Below are positions 1 through 7,893 of a stretch of 20,465 nucleotides of DNA, one piece after another (position 1 is the first letter of the stretch; each line of letters starts with the position of its first letter). Location of the stretch: contig CAAHEM010000002.1 in the NCBI GenBank assembly GCA_900772435.1, forward strand, positions 1 through 20,465, in the 5' to 3' direction. The notes under the pieces are model-generated. The model saw only the letters and a list, made by a program, of their open reading frames with translations, made no database searches and was not told the DNA's origin. This DNA is from Bacilli bacterium. Its GTDB lineage: Bacteria; Bacillota_I; Bacilli_A; RF39; UBA660. The position numbers and the translations under genes are program-made.

Positions 1-69
1 ATAGTTCAACGGTTAGAATGTGGCCTTGCCAAGGCTAAGATGCCGGTTCGATTCCGGTTACTTGCTCCA
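1..69 (+). tRNA. tRNA-Gly (GCC anticodon), 5' end cut by window
   Basis: The anticodon arm TGGCC-TTGCCAA-GGCTA displays GCC, reading glycine codons. The D arm (GTTC...GAAT) and T arm (CCGG-TTCGATT-CCGG) fold normally. The 3' acceptor strand TACTTGC, discriminator T and an encoded CCA end at position 69. By pairing, the 5' acceptor strand should be GCAAGTA, and only its last A is in the window, so six bases are missing upstream. A terminator follows within about 12 bases, so this is the last gene of its transcript. Confidence 0.95.
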
Positions 70-80
70 ATATGTTACTA

Positions 81-110
81 AGTCATTCGAAAGAATGATT
101 TTTTTATTTT
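81..110 (+). terminator. Rho-independent terminator of the tRNA transcript
   Basis: An 8-bp stem (81-88 with 93-100, one G-T pair) closes a GAAA tetraloop and runs into a T-rich tract. It ends the tRNA-Gly transcript. The minus-strand T tract is poor, so it is probably one-directional. Confidence 0.85.
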
Positions 111-143
111 CTTTTAATGAATTATCTGGGTCACATTCTACAT

Positions 144-356
144 CTATATCAAATTATTTTTAATACCATAAGATACTGCTTTTTTAATATTTTCATCCTT
201 TATTTCCTCACATTTAGATTGAGAAAAAGCAATTAAACCTTCTAATAACTGAATGTTTTCTTTGCAAATCTTATCAAATGATTCAATACCAAAGTCATCA
301 ATATGTCTCTTATTTCTAATTGCTAAGGCATAAATATCATTCAAACCAAAATTCAT
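144..356 (-). CDS. Small hypothetical protein (70 aa)
   Basis: A 70-residue protein I do not recognise. It looks like a compact, mostly helical soluble protein with no membrane segment, signal peptide or known motif; the charge pattern (KRHIDDFG..., KCEEIKDENIKK) fits real coding sequence. A TGATATAAT extended -10 lies 24 bases upstream of the ATG, which supports expression, but the ribosome site (GTGG, 6-9 bases upstream) is weak. It converges with the tRNA-Gly unit. It could be a spurious ORF, but the promoter spacing argues for a real gene. Confidence 0.55.
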   Translation of the reverse strand: MNFGLNDIYALAIRNKRHIDDFGIESFDKICKENIQLLEGLIAFSQSKCEEIKDENIKKAVSYGIKNNLI

Positions 357-380
357 TCTACCACATTTTTCGTTATTGAA

Positions 381-389
381 ATTATATCA
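381..389 (-). promoter_or_regulatory. Extended -10 promoter of the 70-aa gene
   Basis: On the minus strand this reads TGATATAAT, a consensus -10 with the TGN extension. The -35 is poor (TTCTGA at an 18-bp spacer), as expected of extended -10 promoters. Predicted start is about 17 bases upstream of the ATG at 356. Confidence 0.55.
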
Positions 390-533
390 TAAATATATTT
401 TTAATCAGAAATTTTATAGTTTTCTTTTGTAAAATATATTTATGTATCCCATATAAGTTAAATCTTTACTTTATCATAAGATGAAACATTTTTGCTAAGT
501 ATATTTGTACCAACATTTAAAAGCATTTTTAAA

Positions 534-1154
534 TCAATTAAGAACATCTATATCAACAATTTTATCATTGTCATAAGTTATTTTATAAACACCGGGACTC
601 TTAGGTTTCTCATTAACGATTTCTTTTTCCTTATATTTAGCATATACTTTTCCATTATCAAATTTAAATTCACATGTATTTTGTAAGAAAGATAAAAGCA
701 TAATTCCATGTATAACTATAATAGTTTTATCATTTTTACTAAGTACTTCACTAATAAAATCATTTAATCTTTTATCCATATCATTTAAAGATTCACCATT
801 TCTAACTTTGAAGTTTTTATCGTTAAAAGAATGCTCTGTATAGTCACTAGGTAATTGATTTAAATACATGACACCAAATTCTCTTTCGTTTATTCTATCA
901 TCAAGTTTAATTTTAGTATTATTAAATTCACTTATATATTTAGCTGTACCAATAGCTCTAAAAGAATTACTCGAATAAACATTTGAAATATCATGTAATT
1001 CCTTAATATTAGTTAGTTCCTTTGCTTTTTCTTCACCTTTAGTAGACAATACCATATTCTTGTTATACTCACTCCAAAGAACATTGTAATAATCATTATA
1101 ATTATCTATTTCTACAAATGGACTAGAATGTCTTATTAAATAAATATACTTCAT
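534..1154 (-). CDS. Histidine phosphatase family protein (phosphoglycerate mutase-like)
   Basis: A 206-aa member of the histidine phosphatase (phosphoglycerate mutase-like) superfamily, which hydrolyses phosphate esters through a phospho-histidine intermediate. Visible motifs: N-terminal IRHSSP with R8 and phospho-acceptor H9 (the common RHG/RHAE becomes RHS), SSNSFRAIGTA with R66, RINEREFG with E90, and the second catalytic histidine in VIHG (H149). The catalytic set is complete, so activity is likely, but the substrate cannot be told; small-molecule phosphatase is likelier than glycolytic mutase. Cytosolic, no signal peptide. An in-frame GTG at 1163 lies inside the ribosome site AGGTGAT, so the ATG at 1154 (5 bases after that site) is the start. 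The stop is TGA, evidence against code 4. Confidence 0.85.
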   Translation of the reverse strand: MKYIYLIRHSSPFVEIDNYNDYYNVLWSEYNKNMVLSTKGEEKAKELTNIKELHDISNVYSSNSFRAIGTAKYISEFNNTKIKLDDRINEREFGVMYLNQLPSDYTEHSFNDKNFKVRNGESLNDMDKRLNDFISEVLSKNDKTIIVIHGIMLLSFLQNTCEFKFDNGKVYAKYKEKEIVNEKPKSPGVYKITYDNDKIVDIDVLN

Positions 1155-1287
1155 AAATATCACCTATATAAATTATGTCATTTGATGGCATTATTATCTA
1201 TATATTATAATAAATTTTACACTAAAGAACTTAAAAAATGACACATAGAAACATAAAAATATATATTTTTAATGAGATAAATATTAT

Positions 1288-1314
1288 AAAAAAATCACTA
1301 AATACTAGTGATTT
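1288..1314 (-). terminator. Terminator of the 171-aa gene
   Basis: A 9-bp stem (1292-1300 with 1306-1314) closes a 5-base loop. Reading minus, the stem ends in a T7 run. It starts four bases after the stop codon at 1319. Confidence 0.8.
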
Positions 1315-1318
1315 TAAA

Positions 1319-1834
1319 TTATTTCTTTTTAAATATTCTACTTAATATATTTTTTCTTTTAGGTTCTTTTGGTGACTCTATACCATTTGGAAATTTAACT
1401 TTAGTCTTTTTCTCTTTATACCAAAAGAAATCACTTAATGATTTTATTTTATAGTCAAGTAGTTTAATTCTACAATATAATTTTTGAACTTTGTCATCAG
1501 TCATATCGCTAAAGGCCATATTATTGTATTGTCTAACTAGGCTGTTTCTTTCATCACATAACTGTGCTCCAAGATTATTAAGTTCTTCTTTTGATAAATC
1601 TTTAACTTTATCATAGTCAACAATATAATCTAACTTTGAAAAAAATTCAACAATTTCTTTTCCTTCTAGTTCTTTAAATTCATTTTGATTATCAGGTGTA
1701 CAGATGAAAAAATCACCATATACTTGATTTAATACTCCTTCGGGACATGACATTCCTGAGTATGCTAATGCATTTGCTAAATGTGTTAAGTCACTATTTT
1801 GAACATAAACTTTGTTATCTCTAATTATTTTCAT
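1319..1834 (-). CDS. Hypothetical protein (171 aa) with basic C-terminus
   Basis: Not recognised. A soluble-looking 171-aa protein: an N-terminal beta-like segment (MKIIRDNKVYVQ), a region with SCPEGVLNQVYGDFFICTP, a helical middle rich in charge, and a very basic tail ending in KRKNILSRIFKKK that could touch nucleic acid or the membrane surface. No transmembrane segment. The frame opens at an ATG at 1864, but that ATG is part of a promoter -10 (TGCTAGAAT). The ATG at 1834 follows GGAGGAATT, a strong ribosome site, and is the start. It is a one-gene unit with its own promoter and terminator. Confidence 0.7.
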   Translation of the reverse strand: MKIIRDNKVYVQNSDLTHLANALAYSGMSCPEGVLNQVYGDFFICTPDNQNEFKELEGKEIVEFFSKLDYIVDYDKVKDLSKEELNNLGAQLCDERNSLVRQYNNMAFSDMTDDKVQKLYCRIKLLDYKIKSLSDFFWYKEKKTKVKFPNGIESPKEPKRKNILSRIFKKK

Positions 1835-1854
1835 AATTCCTCCATGTAAAATGT

Positions 1855-1883
1855 ATTCTAGCATTTAATAGTGAAGTTTGCAA
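1855..1883 (-). promoter_or_regulatory. Sigma-A promoter of the 171-aa gene
   Basis: On the minus strand: -35 TTGCAA (1878-1883), 17-bp spacer, -10 TAGAAT (1855-1860) with a TGC extension. Transcription should begin near 1848, leaving about 14 bases of leader with the GGAGG site. This shows that the upstream ATG at 1864 cannot be the start. Confidence 0.75.
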
Positions 1884-1890
1884 TAAACAT

Positions 1891-1920
1891 ATTAAAACAG
1901 TATACGTAACATATACTGTT
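1891..1920 (-). terminator. Hairpin downstream of the gene remnant
   Basis: A 9-bp stem, AACAGTATA (1896-1904) with TATACTGTT (1912-1920), closes a 7-base loop. Reading minus, it is followed by TTTTAAT, a short T tract. It sits just after the remnant ending at 1949 and before the promoter of the next gene, so a weak terminator is the simplest reading. An operator is possible. Confidence 0.5.
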
Positions 1921-1948
1921 CTAATAATTTAAAATAATTATTTTTTTG

Positions 1949-2140
1949 TTATTTGATGTAAAGAATTCCACGTGCTTCATTTTCATTTACTAATAAATAT
2001 CTTCCATCACTTATTTTTCTAACTTGATAAGGTCTTGTATTAGTTTGATTAGATTGAGTAATTGAAGATAGGTATAATATATCTTCTGAAATTTTCCATG
2101 ATCTTCTATTTGCATATCCAACAGCGTATTTATTACCGCC
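1949..2140 (-). pseudogene. C-terminal gene remnant without a start codon (63 codons)
   Basis: The minus frame is open for 63 codons and ends in TAA at 1949. It encodes a plausible protein C-terminus containing YAVGYANRRSWKISEDILYL and, near the end, PYQVRKISDGRYLLVNENEA. The codon directly upstream (2141-2143) is an in-frame TAA, and the frame holds no ATG, GTG or TTG. The good amino-acid composition argues for a decayed gene whose 5' part was deleted, possibly when the neighbouring large gene arrived. I do not recognise the parent family. A programmed frameshift from upstream is unlikely, because the terminator of the large gene lies between. Confidence 0.6.
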
Positions 2141-2172
2141 TTATTTAATAAATCAAAGTGTACAACATATAC

Positions 2173-2201
2173 AAAAAGATAACTTATTATAAGCTATCTT
2201 T
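2173..2201 (-). terminator. Strong terminator of the 1692-aa gene operon
   Basis: A 12-bp stem (2175-2186 with 2190-2201, one G-T pair) closes a 3-base loop and is followed on the minus strand by T5. It begins four bases after the stop codon of the large gene and isolates it from the remnant downstream. Confidence 0.88.
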
Positions 2202-2204
2202 CTA

Positions 2205-5200
2205 TTATATATGAATTGAATCTTGTATATCATCAATTTGAGCATCTTGATTTTGAATTATTTCATTTGCTTGCAATTCATCTACATTTATAATTGGTAC
2301 AGGCTCCATATCTTTATTTGAAGTAATTGTTCTAAATTTTTGAAGTCTTGAATCGTGTTTTGGTTCTAATGACGAATCTATAGAATCATCGGATTTTGAA
2401 GCAACAACCTCAGTTTGCATCTTACTAATAAGTTCATCTAAATCTATATTTGCAAGCTCAGGATGAATAGTTTTTAAGTATTCGAGTCTTACAACAGGTG
2501 ATGCTACTATTGAGTCATCCTTAGTTTTAACCTCATTTATTCTAACAAGTCTAGTAAAGAATTCTTTAATAATTTTATTTTTTTCATCATCAAAATTCAT
2601 ATGAATAACTCTAGAATATTTATCAAGTTCTTTTTGAGCTAATTGATCTTGAAGAGAATAACTAAATTTAACTAACTTTTTAGCAGAATCTGAATTAAAT
2701 GTGTATGTACCAAGCGTAAAAGATGATTCCGGCACAGTATTCTTAGCTTTATCAACAAATCTTATTCGATCTAAAACAACCGCATCTCTAATACAACTAG
2801 CTATCTTACTAACAACTTCTGACTGTTCACCGGAAATACCATATAAGCTACATAATTCATGAAGCTTTGCTTTTCTATCATTCTCTACTTCTGAAACAGT
2901 TTTGTTATCTGATTTAAGATCTTGAAGTTCTATTGCAGCTTGTATTATATTGATATCAGATTGTGAATACTTTGTAGATAATCTATTTCCAGCTAATTTT
3001 GCACTATATTGACCATGATCCTCTGAAACATCTAATTTTCTACCACAAGAATAGTATTTTGCGGCTTCAGCAAGTAATGCCCTTGTTTTATCATCATAAC
3101 CATCCATTTTAGATATTGCATCACTAAATAAAATTACTCTAGAAACATGCTCTTCATCATAATCTTTATTTCCTTGATAATAGCCTTCAGAATGTATTTC
3201 TTCGATACTTTCTTCTATCTTAGAAACGTCTACCATTGAGATTATTTGCTTAGCTGTTAGTTGTTCTGGCAAATCTGTTCTTTTTCCATATGAAACATCA
3301 AATGTAATTGAAGATAAATCTTGTCCTTGCATTTGAGATAAAACATCTAAAGTTTTTGAACCCTTAAAAGATTTTATTTCTTGTTTACCATAGGTTCTTT
3401 GCAATTCATCAATTTTATGATCAATATCAACATCAATTCCAGTCCATAATTGCTTTTCATACATTGTTGGCATTAAGAATGATTTTTTTCTTTCTTCTGA
3501 TACTATTTCTTTTATTTTTTCTAGTGCTTCTAGTCCTTCTTGTGTTTGTCCGTTACGAATTCTATGTTCAACATTTGAGATACATTCTGTTAATATTTGA
3601 TTTAATCGTACTATGTTAAATGGAGCTAAACGTTTTTTATTTTCTTCTTGAGATACATTACTTTTTGTTTGTTCTTCTGATGATTTATCTATTTCTTCAT
3701 CACCTTTTAAATCTTCGAGTGCATCAACGATAAAATCCGCTTGATTTTCAGCAAGTGTACCCAATAATTCATTTGATAAGCTAGAAAATCTATGTGCATT
3801 TCTAACATTACAAAATCTTGTTACAATTTCTTCAACTAATGATGTATCAACTTCTTCACTAGTTTTAAATTTATTAAGTGCATCCATAATATGAATCATT
3901 TCATTCTTAGCAAGTTCTCTACGATCAATTAATTCAATTGGGACAGGATATCCTAGCTTTTTCCCTAACTCTATAGCTGCTTTTATACTATCTTCATCAA
4001 CTTCTTCAAAACATATGATAGAAGAAGGTTGAATCTTTTTATACTGGCCGTCTTTTGCTAAAATATCTTGTATTTCAATATCATATTCTGAGTATAAGCC
4101 TCTAATTTGATTAGGCATATCCTTAGAAGAGAAAAATCTTTGTTGTCTTCCAGTAAAGACAGTGTTTTTTCTATTATCAGAACATAAATCATAAGGAGCA
4201 GCTGCAGAAATAGACTCAGGACTAAATCCATTTATTGAGACAATAATTCCTTTTTTATCATCGATCATTGCAGTTCCGGGATTAGATTGATTTATAAAAC
4301 TAAAACATAAAGCATGGTTATTTGCCATTTGATTAGTATTCCATCTATCATACATATCACCCTCAGTAGCAGATGTTTTACGATATGCTCCTAACAAACT
4401 AACTATTCTATTAAAGTCTCCACTGACTTTTCTAACAGTATATTTTTCGCCATTAAAATCTAATTCTTGTGTTTGTAATAAATCAACATTTTTTGATAAT
4501 GAATCAACCATATCTCTACCATAAGCTCTTCTTAAAGCATTTTCTAATACAGTTGATTTTTGATAACGAAGAAATGAATCTTCTTTTCTTTCTAAACTAG
4601 TATATTTTTTAAACTCGGTCTTAATAGCATCTATATCTTGAGTTTCAATAAGAGATCTTAATTTTATTATTGCCTCTAAAGCTTCTTTTTCGCCAAGTTC
4701 TTTATATGATTCTGGACTAACATTTTTATAATTTTGAAGAATCTGCTCCGGATCATTTCCATACATAGTAACTAAATTAACAACAGTACCGTAGTTTAAT
4801 CCAGTGACTCTTTCTAAATATGCATTTTTGATTTCAACAAAAGTAGAATTTTCATCATTAATAATATTTTCTAATTCAACATTTCTTCTTTCAACAAACG
4901 TTAAAATGTCATCATAACTTTTAATTTTTTTTGCTTCACCTGAATTTAAAGTTAAATATGAAATAACAGTTTTTTCATAGTCTGTAAATGGCATATCTTT
5001 TTTATCAAGCCTTTCAGATACAATATCGAAGAACTTTGCATATTGCTGTTGTGATGAGTAAAACCATGCATCTTGTTTACAAAGTGATATAGATTTGCCT
5101 AACTTTTCAATTAGTGGTTCAATAAATACATCATCCATTTTTAAATTATCTAATGCAAATCCAAATGTTTTTAATACATTTTCGTTTTCAGCTAAATCTA

Positions 5201-7283
5201 AAACTAACCATTCTACATCTCCATGTCTTACTATTTTTTCTAAGCTTGATTCTCCAATAGCACTAACTATTTTAGGATCTAAGATTTCAAGTTGAAATGT
5301 TTTAAACAGTTCTGCATTGTTAATAGCAAACTTTTGCATCAATTCTCGTTCTTTTTGTGTTAATTCAGTTCTATTCAAACTGGCTAGTTTATTTTTAAAT
5401 GCTATATCTAGTAATTCACTAAAATTTTCTGATTTGGGATTCGCATAATCTAAATATCGTAAGTTTTTTCCTACTGCATGTCTTATAACATCATCACTAA
5501 GGTATTCTCTTGGTATAGTTCTTAGAAGATCGAGATGTTCATATTTATATGTACTATCTCCTACATACTCAATTTCAGGATATTTATCTAATGCATAAAT
5601 TAATAATTGCTGATATTCTTGCAGTTGTTCTGGAGTTTCAGGAGTTGGCATTAACTTAAGGGATAAGTCATTATTGATGTCTATGCAAGCTTTATTCATT
5701 GCGGTTGTTATTGCTTCTTTAGGAACGTTTGAATATAAATTACCAATCCATCCAGTGTTTTTAACAAAATCAATCCATAATTTTTCATACCATGTTCTAT
5801 ATTCTTGTTTTTGACTTTCAGAAAGAGATTCTTGCCATTTAGCATATTTTTCTTTTAAATCGTGTGGCAAGTCATCGAGCTTTTGATCTATGCATGGAAT
5901 GTTACATATTTCAGCAGGATGTATATCTTTTAATGCACGTTCTACCATTTTAGGTGTTATATTTCTAAAATCAAGAAGTGCTAAAGAAGCATGGCTTCTA
6001 TCAACGTTTTTTTCAATACATTTATCTAAAAACTCATTCCAAAGACGTTCATTAAATTTTGAGTAGGGAAGATATACATAAAGTTGACTCATATCTTTAG
6101 CATTAGATATAGTTTGAGATATTAAATTTTCATACCATGTATCATATTCCTCTTGCGAAATAGTTGGTATAAACGTTTCTGATGGTATCTCTGTTAAAAT
6201 GTAATACGATTTAGAAGCCAATGTTTCATAAAGTTTTAAAGTTCTAGAACTTTCAGGTATATGTTTCAAAAACTCCGGATAAGAAACATAATCCCTAGTT
6301 ACTATAGCTTCAGCAGCTTTTTGACACACATTGATATCCTTTTTATCATCTGTTAAGATTGATAAGATATATATAGCATTTTCAGGATTTTTCTCAATTG
6401 TTGATACTACTAAAGATTTGGCCCAAGAATCATATTCTTCTTGTGAAATCCCTTTATCAATATTTTCCTTTGGAAGTTGTTGAAGGTAGTTTAAGTCACG
6501 ATTACAAGCTTCTTCCCATATTTCACGAGTTTTAAATTCCGATGGAATATATTCAAAAATGGTATCAAAATCATATTTAAATTTACCTATTATTTCTTTT
6601 ATAAATTCGGGTGTATAAGAACTTTTAGGTATATGTTTAAGCACATCTTTTGATATATAGTCAAATTTATCTATTATTTTTTTGGCTATAGTTCCATCCT
6701 GCAATATAGAATTAGGTAGTAAATTTAAAATCACATTAAAATCTTTACCATACAAAAAACTTTTACGATTATCTAAATAATTGATTATTAAATCTTCTGT
6801 TATAACTCTTGAATCTACACTTTTTAAAAGATTTAAAACATCATCTTTTGAATAAAAAGATACTAATTTTCTCTTTAAAATAGAACTATAAATTTCAAAA
6901 TATTTTGGGTCGTCTAAAGATAATAGAAAGTTAAAATCATTAATATCAAAACTTCTAGAATCAATATCGAATATATCAGATAATTTATCGCCGTATATAT
7001 CCACAATACCCTTTAAAATATTTTTATACTCTTCATCTGAAAAAAGTTTATCTTTTTCTTCGGGAGATTGTAAAAAATATAAAAGCTTAAATGTATTTAG
7101 AGTTACACCAACATTTGTACCAGCATTACTTAAGACATTATACGCCTCATCTACATTACCATTTTCAAGTAAGTTTTTAATTCTTTCAAGTACATCTTGA
7201 GATAAATTCTCATATTTTTTTTTAAGCTCTTCAAATATTGTTTCTTGGTTATCAATAGAATATCTAATTTCATCAGAACTCAT
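2205..7283 (-). CDS. Giant modular protein: helical repeats, unknown central domain, degenerate HD-like domain
   Basis: A 1692-aa cytosolic protein with no signal peptide or membrane segment. Residues ~185-600 are short helical repeats with an IP/LP turn every 25-40 residues (prolines near 190, 219, 247, 271, 342, 367, 406, 473, 521, 591; e.g. EYIPSEFKTREIWEEA), resembling DUF4116-type repeats. Three copies of a Q-E-Y-x-x-W-x-x-x-L helix lie at 279-292, 376-390 and 489-503. Residues ~940-1130 form a globular domain (DRWN 979-982, NNHALCFSF around H990, FSPESI, SSIICFEEV, YPVPIELI) whose layout recalls domains of large uncharacterised gut Firmicute proteins; I cannot name it. After a charged linker (~1190-1215), ~1370-1480 looks like an HD phosphohydrolase domain: EEHVSRVILFSD (H1379), GR at 1414-1415, DHG with H1423, but the HD doublet is Y1411-S1412. 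Scaffold, effector or toxin-like roles are guesses. It is coupled to the 65-aa gene: its AGGAGG site overlaps that gene's last codons. Confidence 0.85.
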   Translation of the reverse strand: MSSDEIRYSIDNQETIFEELKKKYENLSQDVLERIKNLLENGNVDEAYNVLSNAGTNVGVTLNTFKLLYFLQSPEEKDKLFSDEEYKNILKGIVDIYGDKLSDIFDIDSRSFDINDFNFLLSLDDPKYFEIYSSILKRKLVSFYSKDDVLNLLKSVDSRVITEDLIINYLDNRKSFLYGKDFNVILNLLPNSILQDGTIAKKIIDKFDYISKDVLKHIPKSSYTPEFIKEIIGKFKYDFDTIFEYIPSEFKTREIWEEACNRDLNYLQQLPKENIDKGISQEEYDSWAKSLVVSTIEKNPENAIYILSILTDDKKDINVCQKAAEAIVTRDYVSYPEFLKHIPESSRTLKLYETLASKSYYILTEIPSETFIPTISQEEYDTWYENLISQTISNAKDMSQLYVYLPYSKFNERLWNEFLDKCIEKNVDRSHASLALLDFRNITPKMVERALKDIHPAEICNIPCIDQKLDDLPHDLKEKYAKWQESLSESQKQEYRTWYEKLWIDFVKNTGWIGNLYSNVPKEAITTAMNKACIDINNDLSLKLMPTPETPEQLQEYQQLLIYALDKYPEIEYVGDSTYKYEHLDLLRTIPREYLSDDVIRHAVGKNLRYLDYANPKSENFSELLDIAFKNKLASLNRTELTQKERELMQKFAINNAELFKTFQLEILDPKIVSAIGESSLEKIVRHGDVEWLVLDLAENENVLKTFGFALDNLKMDDVFIEPLIEKLGKSISLCKQDAWFYSSQQQYAKFFDIVSERLDKKDMPFTDYEKTVISYLTLNSGEAKKIKSYDDILTFVERRNVELENIINDENSTFVEIKNAYLERVTGLNYGTVVNLVTMYGNDPEQILQNYKNVSPESYKELGEKEALEAIIKLRSLIETQDIDAIKTEFKKYTSLERKEDSFLRYQKSTVLENALRRAYGRDMVDSLSKNVDLLQTQELDFNGEKYTVRKVSGDFNRIVSLLGAYRKTSATEGDMYDRWNTNQMANNHALCFSFINQSNPGTAMIDDKKGIIVSINGFSPESISAAAPYDLCSDNRKNTVFTGRQQRFFSSKDMPNQIRGLYSEYDIEIQDILAKDGQYKKIQPSSIICFEEVDEDSIKAAIELGKKLGYPVPIELIDRRELAKNEMIHIMDALNKFKTSEEVDTSLVEEIVTRFCNVRNAHRFSSLSNELLGTLAENQADFIVDALEDLKGDEEIDKSSEEQTKSNVSQEENKKRLAPFNIVRLNQILTECISNVEHRIRNGQTQEGLEALEKIKEIVSEERKKSFLMPTMYEKQLWTGIDVDIDHKIDELQRTYGKQEIKSFKGSKTLDVLSQMQGQDLSSITFDVSYGKRTDLPEQLTAKQIISMVDVSKIEESIEEIHSEGYYQGNKDYDEEHVSRVILFSDAISKMDGYDDKTRALLAEAAKYYSCGRKLDVSEDHGQYSAKLAGNRLSTKYSQSDINIIQAAIELQDLKSDNKTVSEVENDRKAKLHELCSLYGISGEQSEVVSKIASCIRDAVVLDRIRFVDKAKNTVPESSFTLGTYTFNSDSAKKLVKFSYSLQDQLAQKELDKYSRVIHMNFDDEKNKIIKEFFTRLVRINEVKTKDDSIVASPVVRLEYLKTIHPELANIDLDELISKMQTEVVASKSDDSIDSSLEPKHDSRLQKFRTITSNKDMEPVPIINVDELQANEIIQNQDAQIDDIQDSIHI

Positions 7284-7286
7284 AAT

Positions 7287-7484
7287 TTACCTCCTTAACG
7301 TTTGACCATCTTTTTCTTCTTGCTCAGCTTTCTTGAATAATATCAATTTATCATTTAAATTTTTTAAGTATTCATATTGTAATTTATCAATAGAAGGTTG
7401 TTCTAATGGTTTAGATGGACTAGGTTCCTTTGAATTTAAACTATGTTCTTTACTAATATCATTTAAATTTTTATTATCTTCCAT
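7287..7484 (-). CDS. Small polar protein (65 aa), coupled to the 1692-aa gene
   Basis: Not recognised. Very polar and probably disordered in its first half (NLNDISKEHSLNSKEPSPSK), then one predicted helix (IDKLQYEYLKNLNDKLILFKKAEQEE) that could pair with a partner. It begins at an ATG seven bases after AGGAG and ends three bases before the large gene; its final two Arg codons and stop are the ribosome site of that gene. A dedicated small partner, chaperone or translation-coupling leader for the large protein is an inference from position. Alone behind a good promoter, it heads the operon. Confidence 0.75.
   Translation of the reverse strand: MEDNKNLNDISKEHSLNSKEPSPSKPLEQPSIDKLQYEYLKNLNDKLILFKKAEQEEKDGQTLRR
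7290..7295 (-). promoter_or_regulatory. Ribosome site AGGAGG of the large gene, inside the upstream gene
   Basis: AGGAGG ends immediately before the TAA of the 65-aa gene (7287-7289) and lies six bases from the ATG at 7283. It encodes the last two Arg residues of the small protein. This arrangement points to translational coupling. Confidence 0.85.
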
Positions 7485-7515
7485 ATATAAACTCCTATGT
7501 TATCTTTATAAAATC

Positions 7516-7544
7516 ATTATAACATTATTTTACTTAATACTCAA
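7516..7544 (-). promoter_or_regulatory. Sigma-A promoter of the large-protein operon
   Basis: Minus strand: -35 TTGAGT (7539-7544), 17-bp spacer, -10 TATAAT (7516-7521) preceded by TGT. This is the best-matched promoter in this half of the window. Predicted start near 7509 gives a leader of about 25 bases. Confidence 0.75.
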
Positions 7545-7553
7545 AATAATACA

Positions 7554-7582
7554 TAAAAAAAGAGAAATTAATCTTTTTTCTC
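7554..7582 (-). terminator. Terminator overlapping the end of the 100-aa gene
   Basis: Stem GAGAAA (7562-7567) with TTTCTC (7577-7582), extended by A/T pairs, is followed on the minus strand by T7. The stop codon (7568-7570) lies in the loop. It separates this gene from the promoter of the large-protein operon. Confidence 0.7.
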
Positions 7583-7870
7583 ATTTTTAGTTTCATAATA
7601 ATCTTTTAACAATTCAACTCTTTTAAACATAAATTTAGCTGTAAATAATATAATCAAAGATACAGTGATATAAAAAGGCAGTATCATATCAGTATCTGTA
7701 AAAGTACAACCTAAGCTAAAACAATGCATTGATATTGTACCAAAAAATAAAGTTATTATAACTGCTGCAAAATACTGTAATAAAAATGTGCGATAGTATT
7801 CTGTTTTAACAAATTCTTTTTTTAGTTTTATTATTTCATCCCTTTTTAAATTATAAATATTCTTCTTCAC
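7568..7870 (-). CDS. Small two-helix membrane protein (100 aa)
   Basis: Not recognised. A basic N-terminal stretch (KKNIYNLKRDEIIKLKKEF) precedes two hydrophobic segments at about 29-48 and 64-83, joined by a short loop with C50 and C55; the tail is charged, so both ends are probably cytoplasmic. The frame opens at an ATG at 7903, but that ATG lies in an extended -10 (TGTTAGAAT) with no ribosome site. The GTG at 7870 sits six bases after AGTAGG and is my start. Function unknown. Confidence 0.65.
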   Translation of the reverse strand: MKKNIYNLKRDEIIKLKKEFVKTEYYRTFLLQYFAAVIITLFFGTISMHCFSLGCTFTDTDMILPFYITVSLIILFTAKFMFKRVELLKDYYETKNEKKD

Positions 7871-7893
7871 AATAAACCTACTTTCTAAAATAT

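Noticed and set aside
1..69. tRNA-Gly as an attachment site for an integrated element
   Set aside because: No integrase, no repeated 3' tRNA segment elsewhere that I can see, and the next genes are not mobile-type.
492..686. 64-aa plus-strand open frame
   Set aside because: It lies almost wholly antisense to the histidine phosphatase gene, whose motifs are intact, and is low-complexity Phe/Ile-rich.
5095..5295. 66-aa plus-strand open frame
   Set aside because: It is antisense within the large protein gene, Ser/Asn-rich and without a ribosome site: a shadow.
7333..7590. 85-aa plus-strand open frame
   Set aside because: It crosses the 65-aa gene, its promoter and a terminator in antisense; composition is not protein-like.
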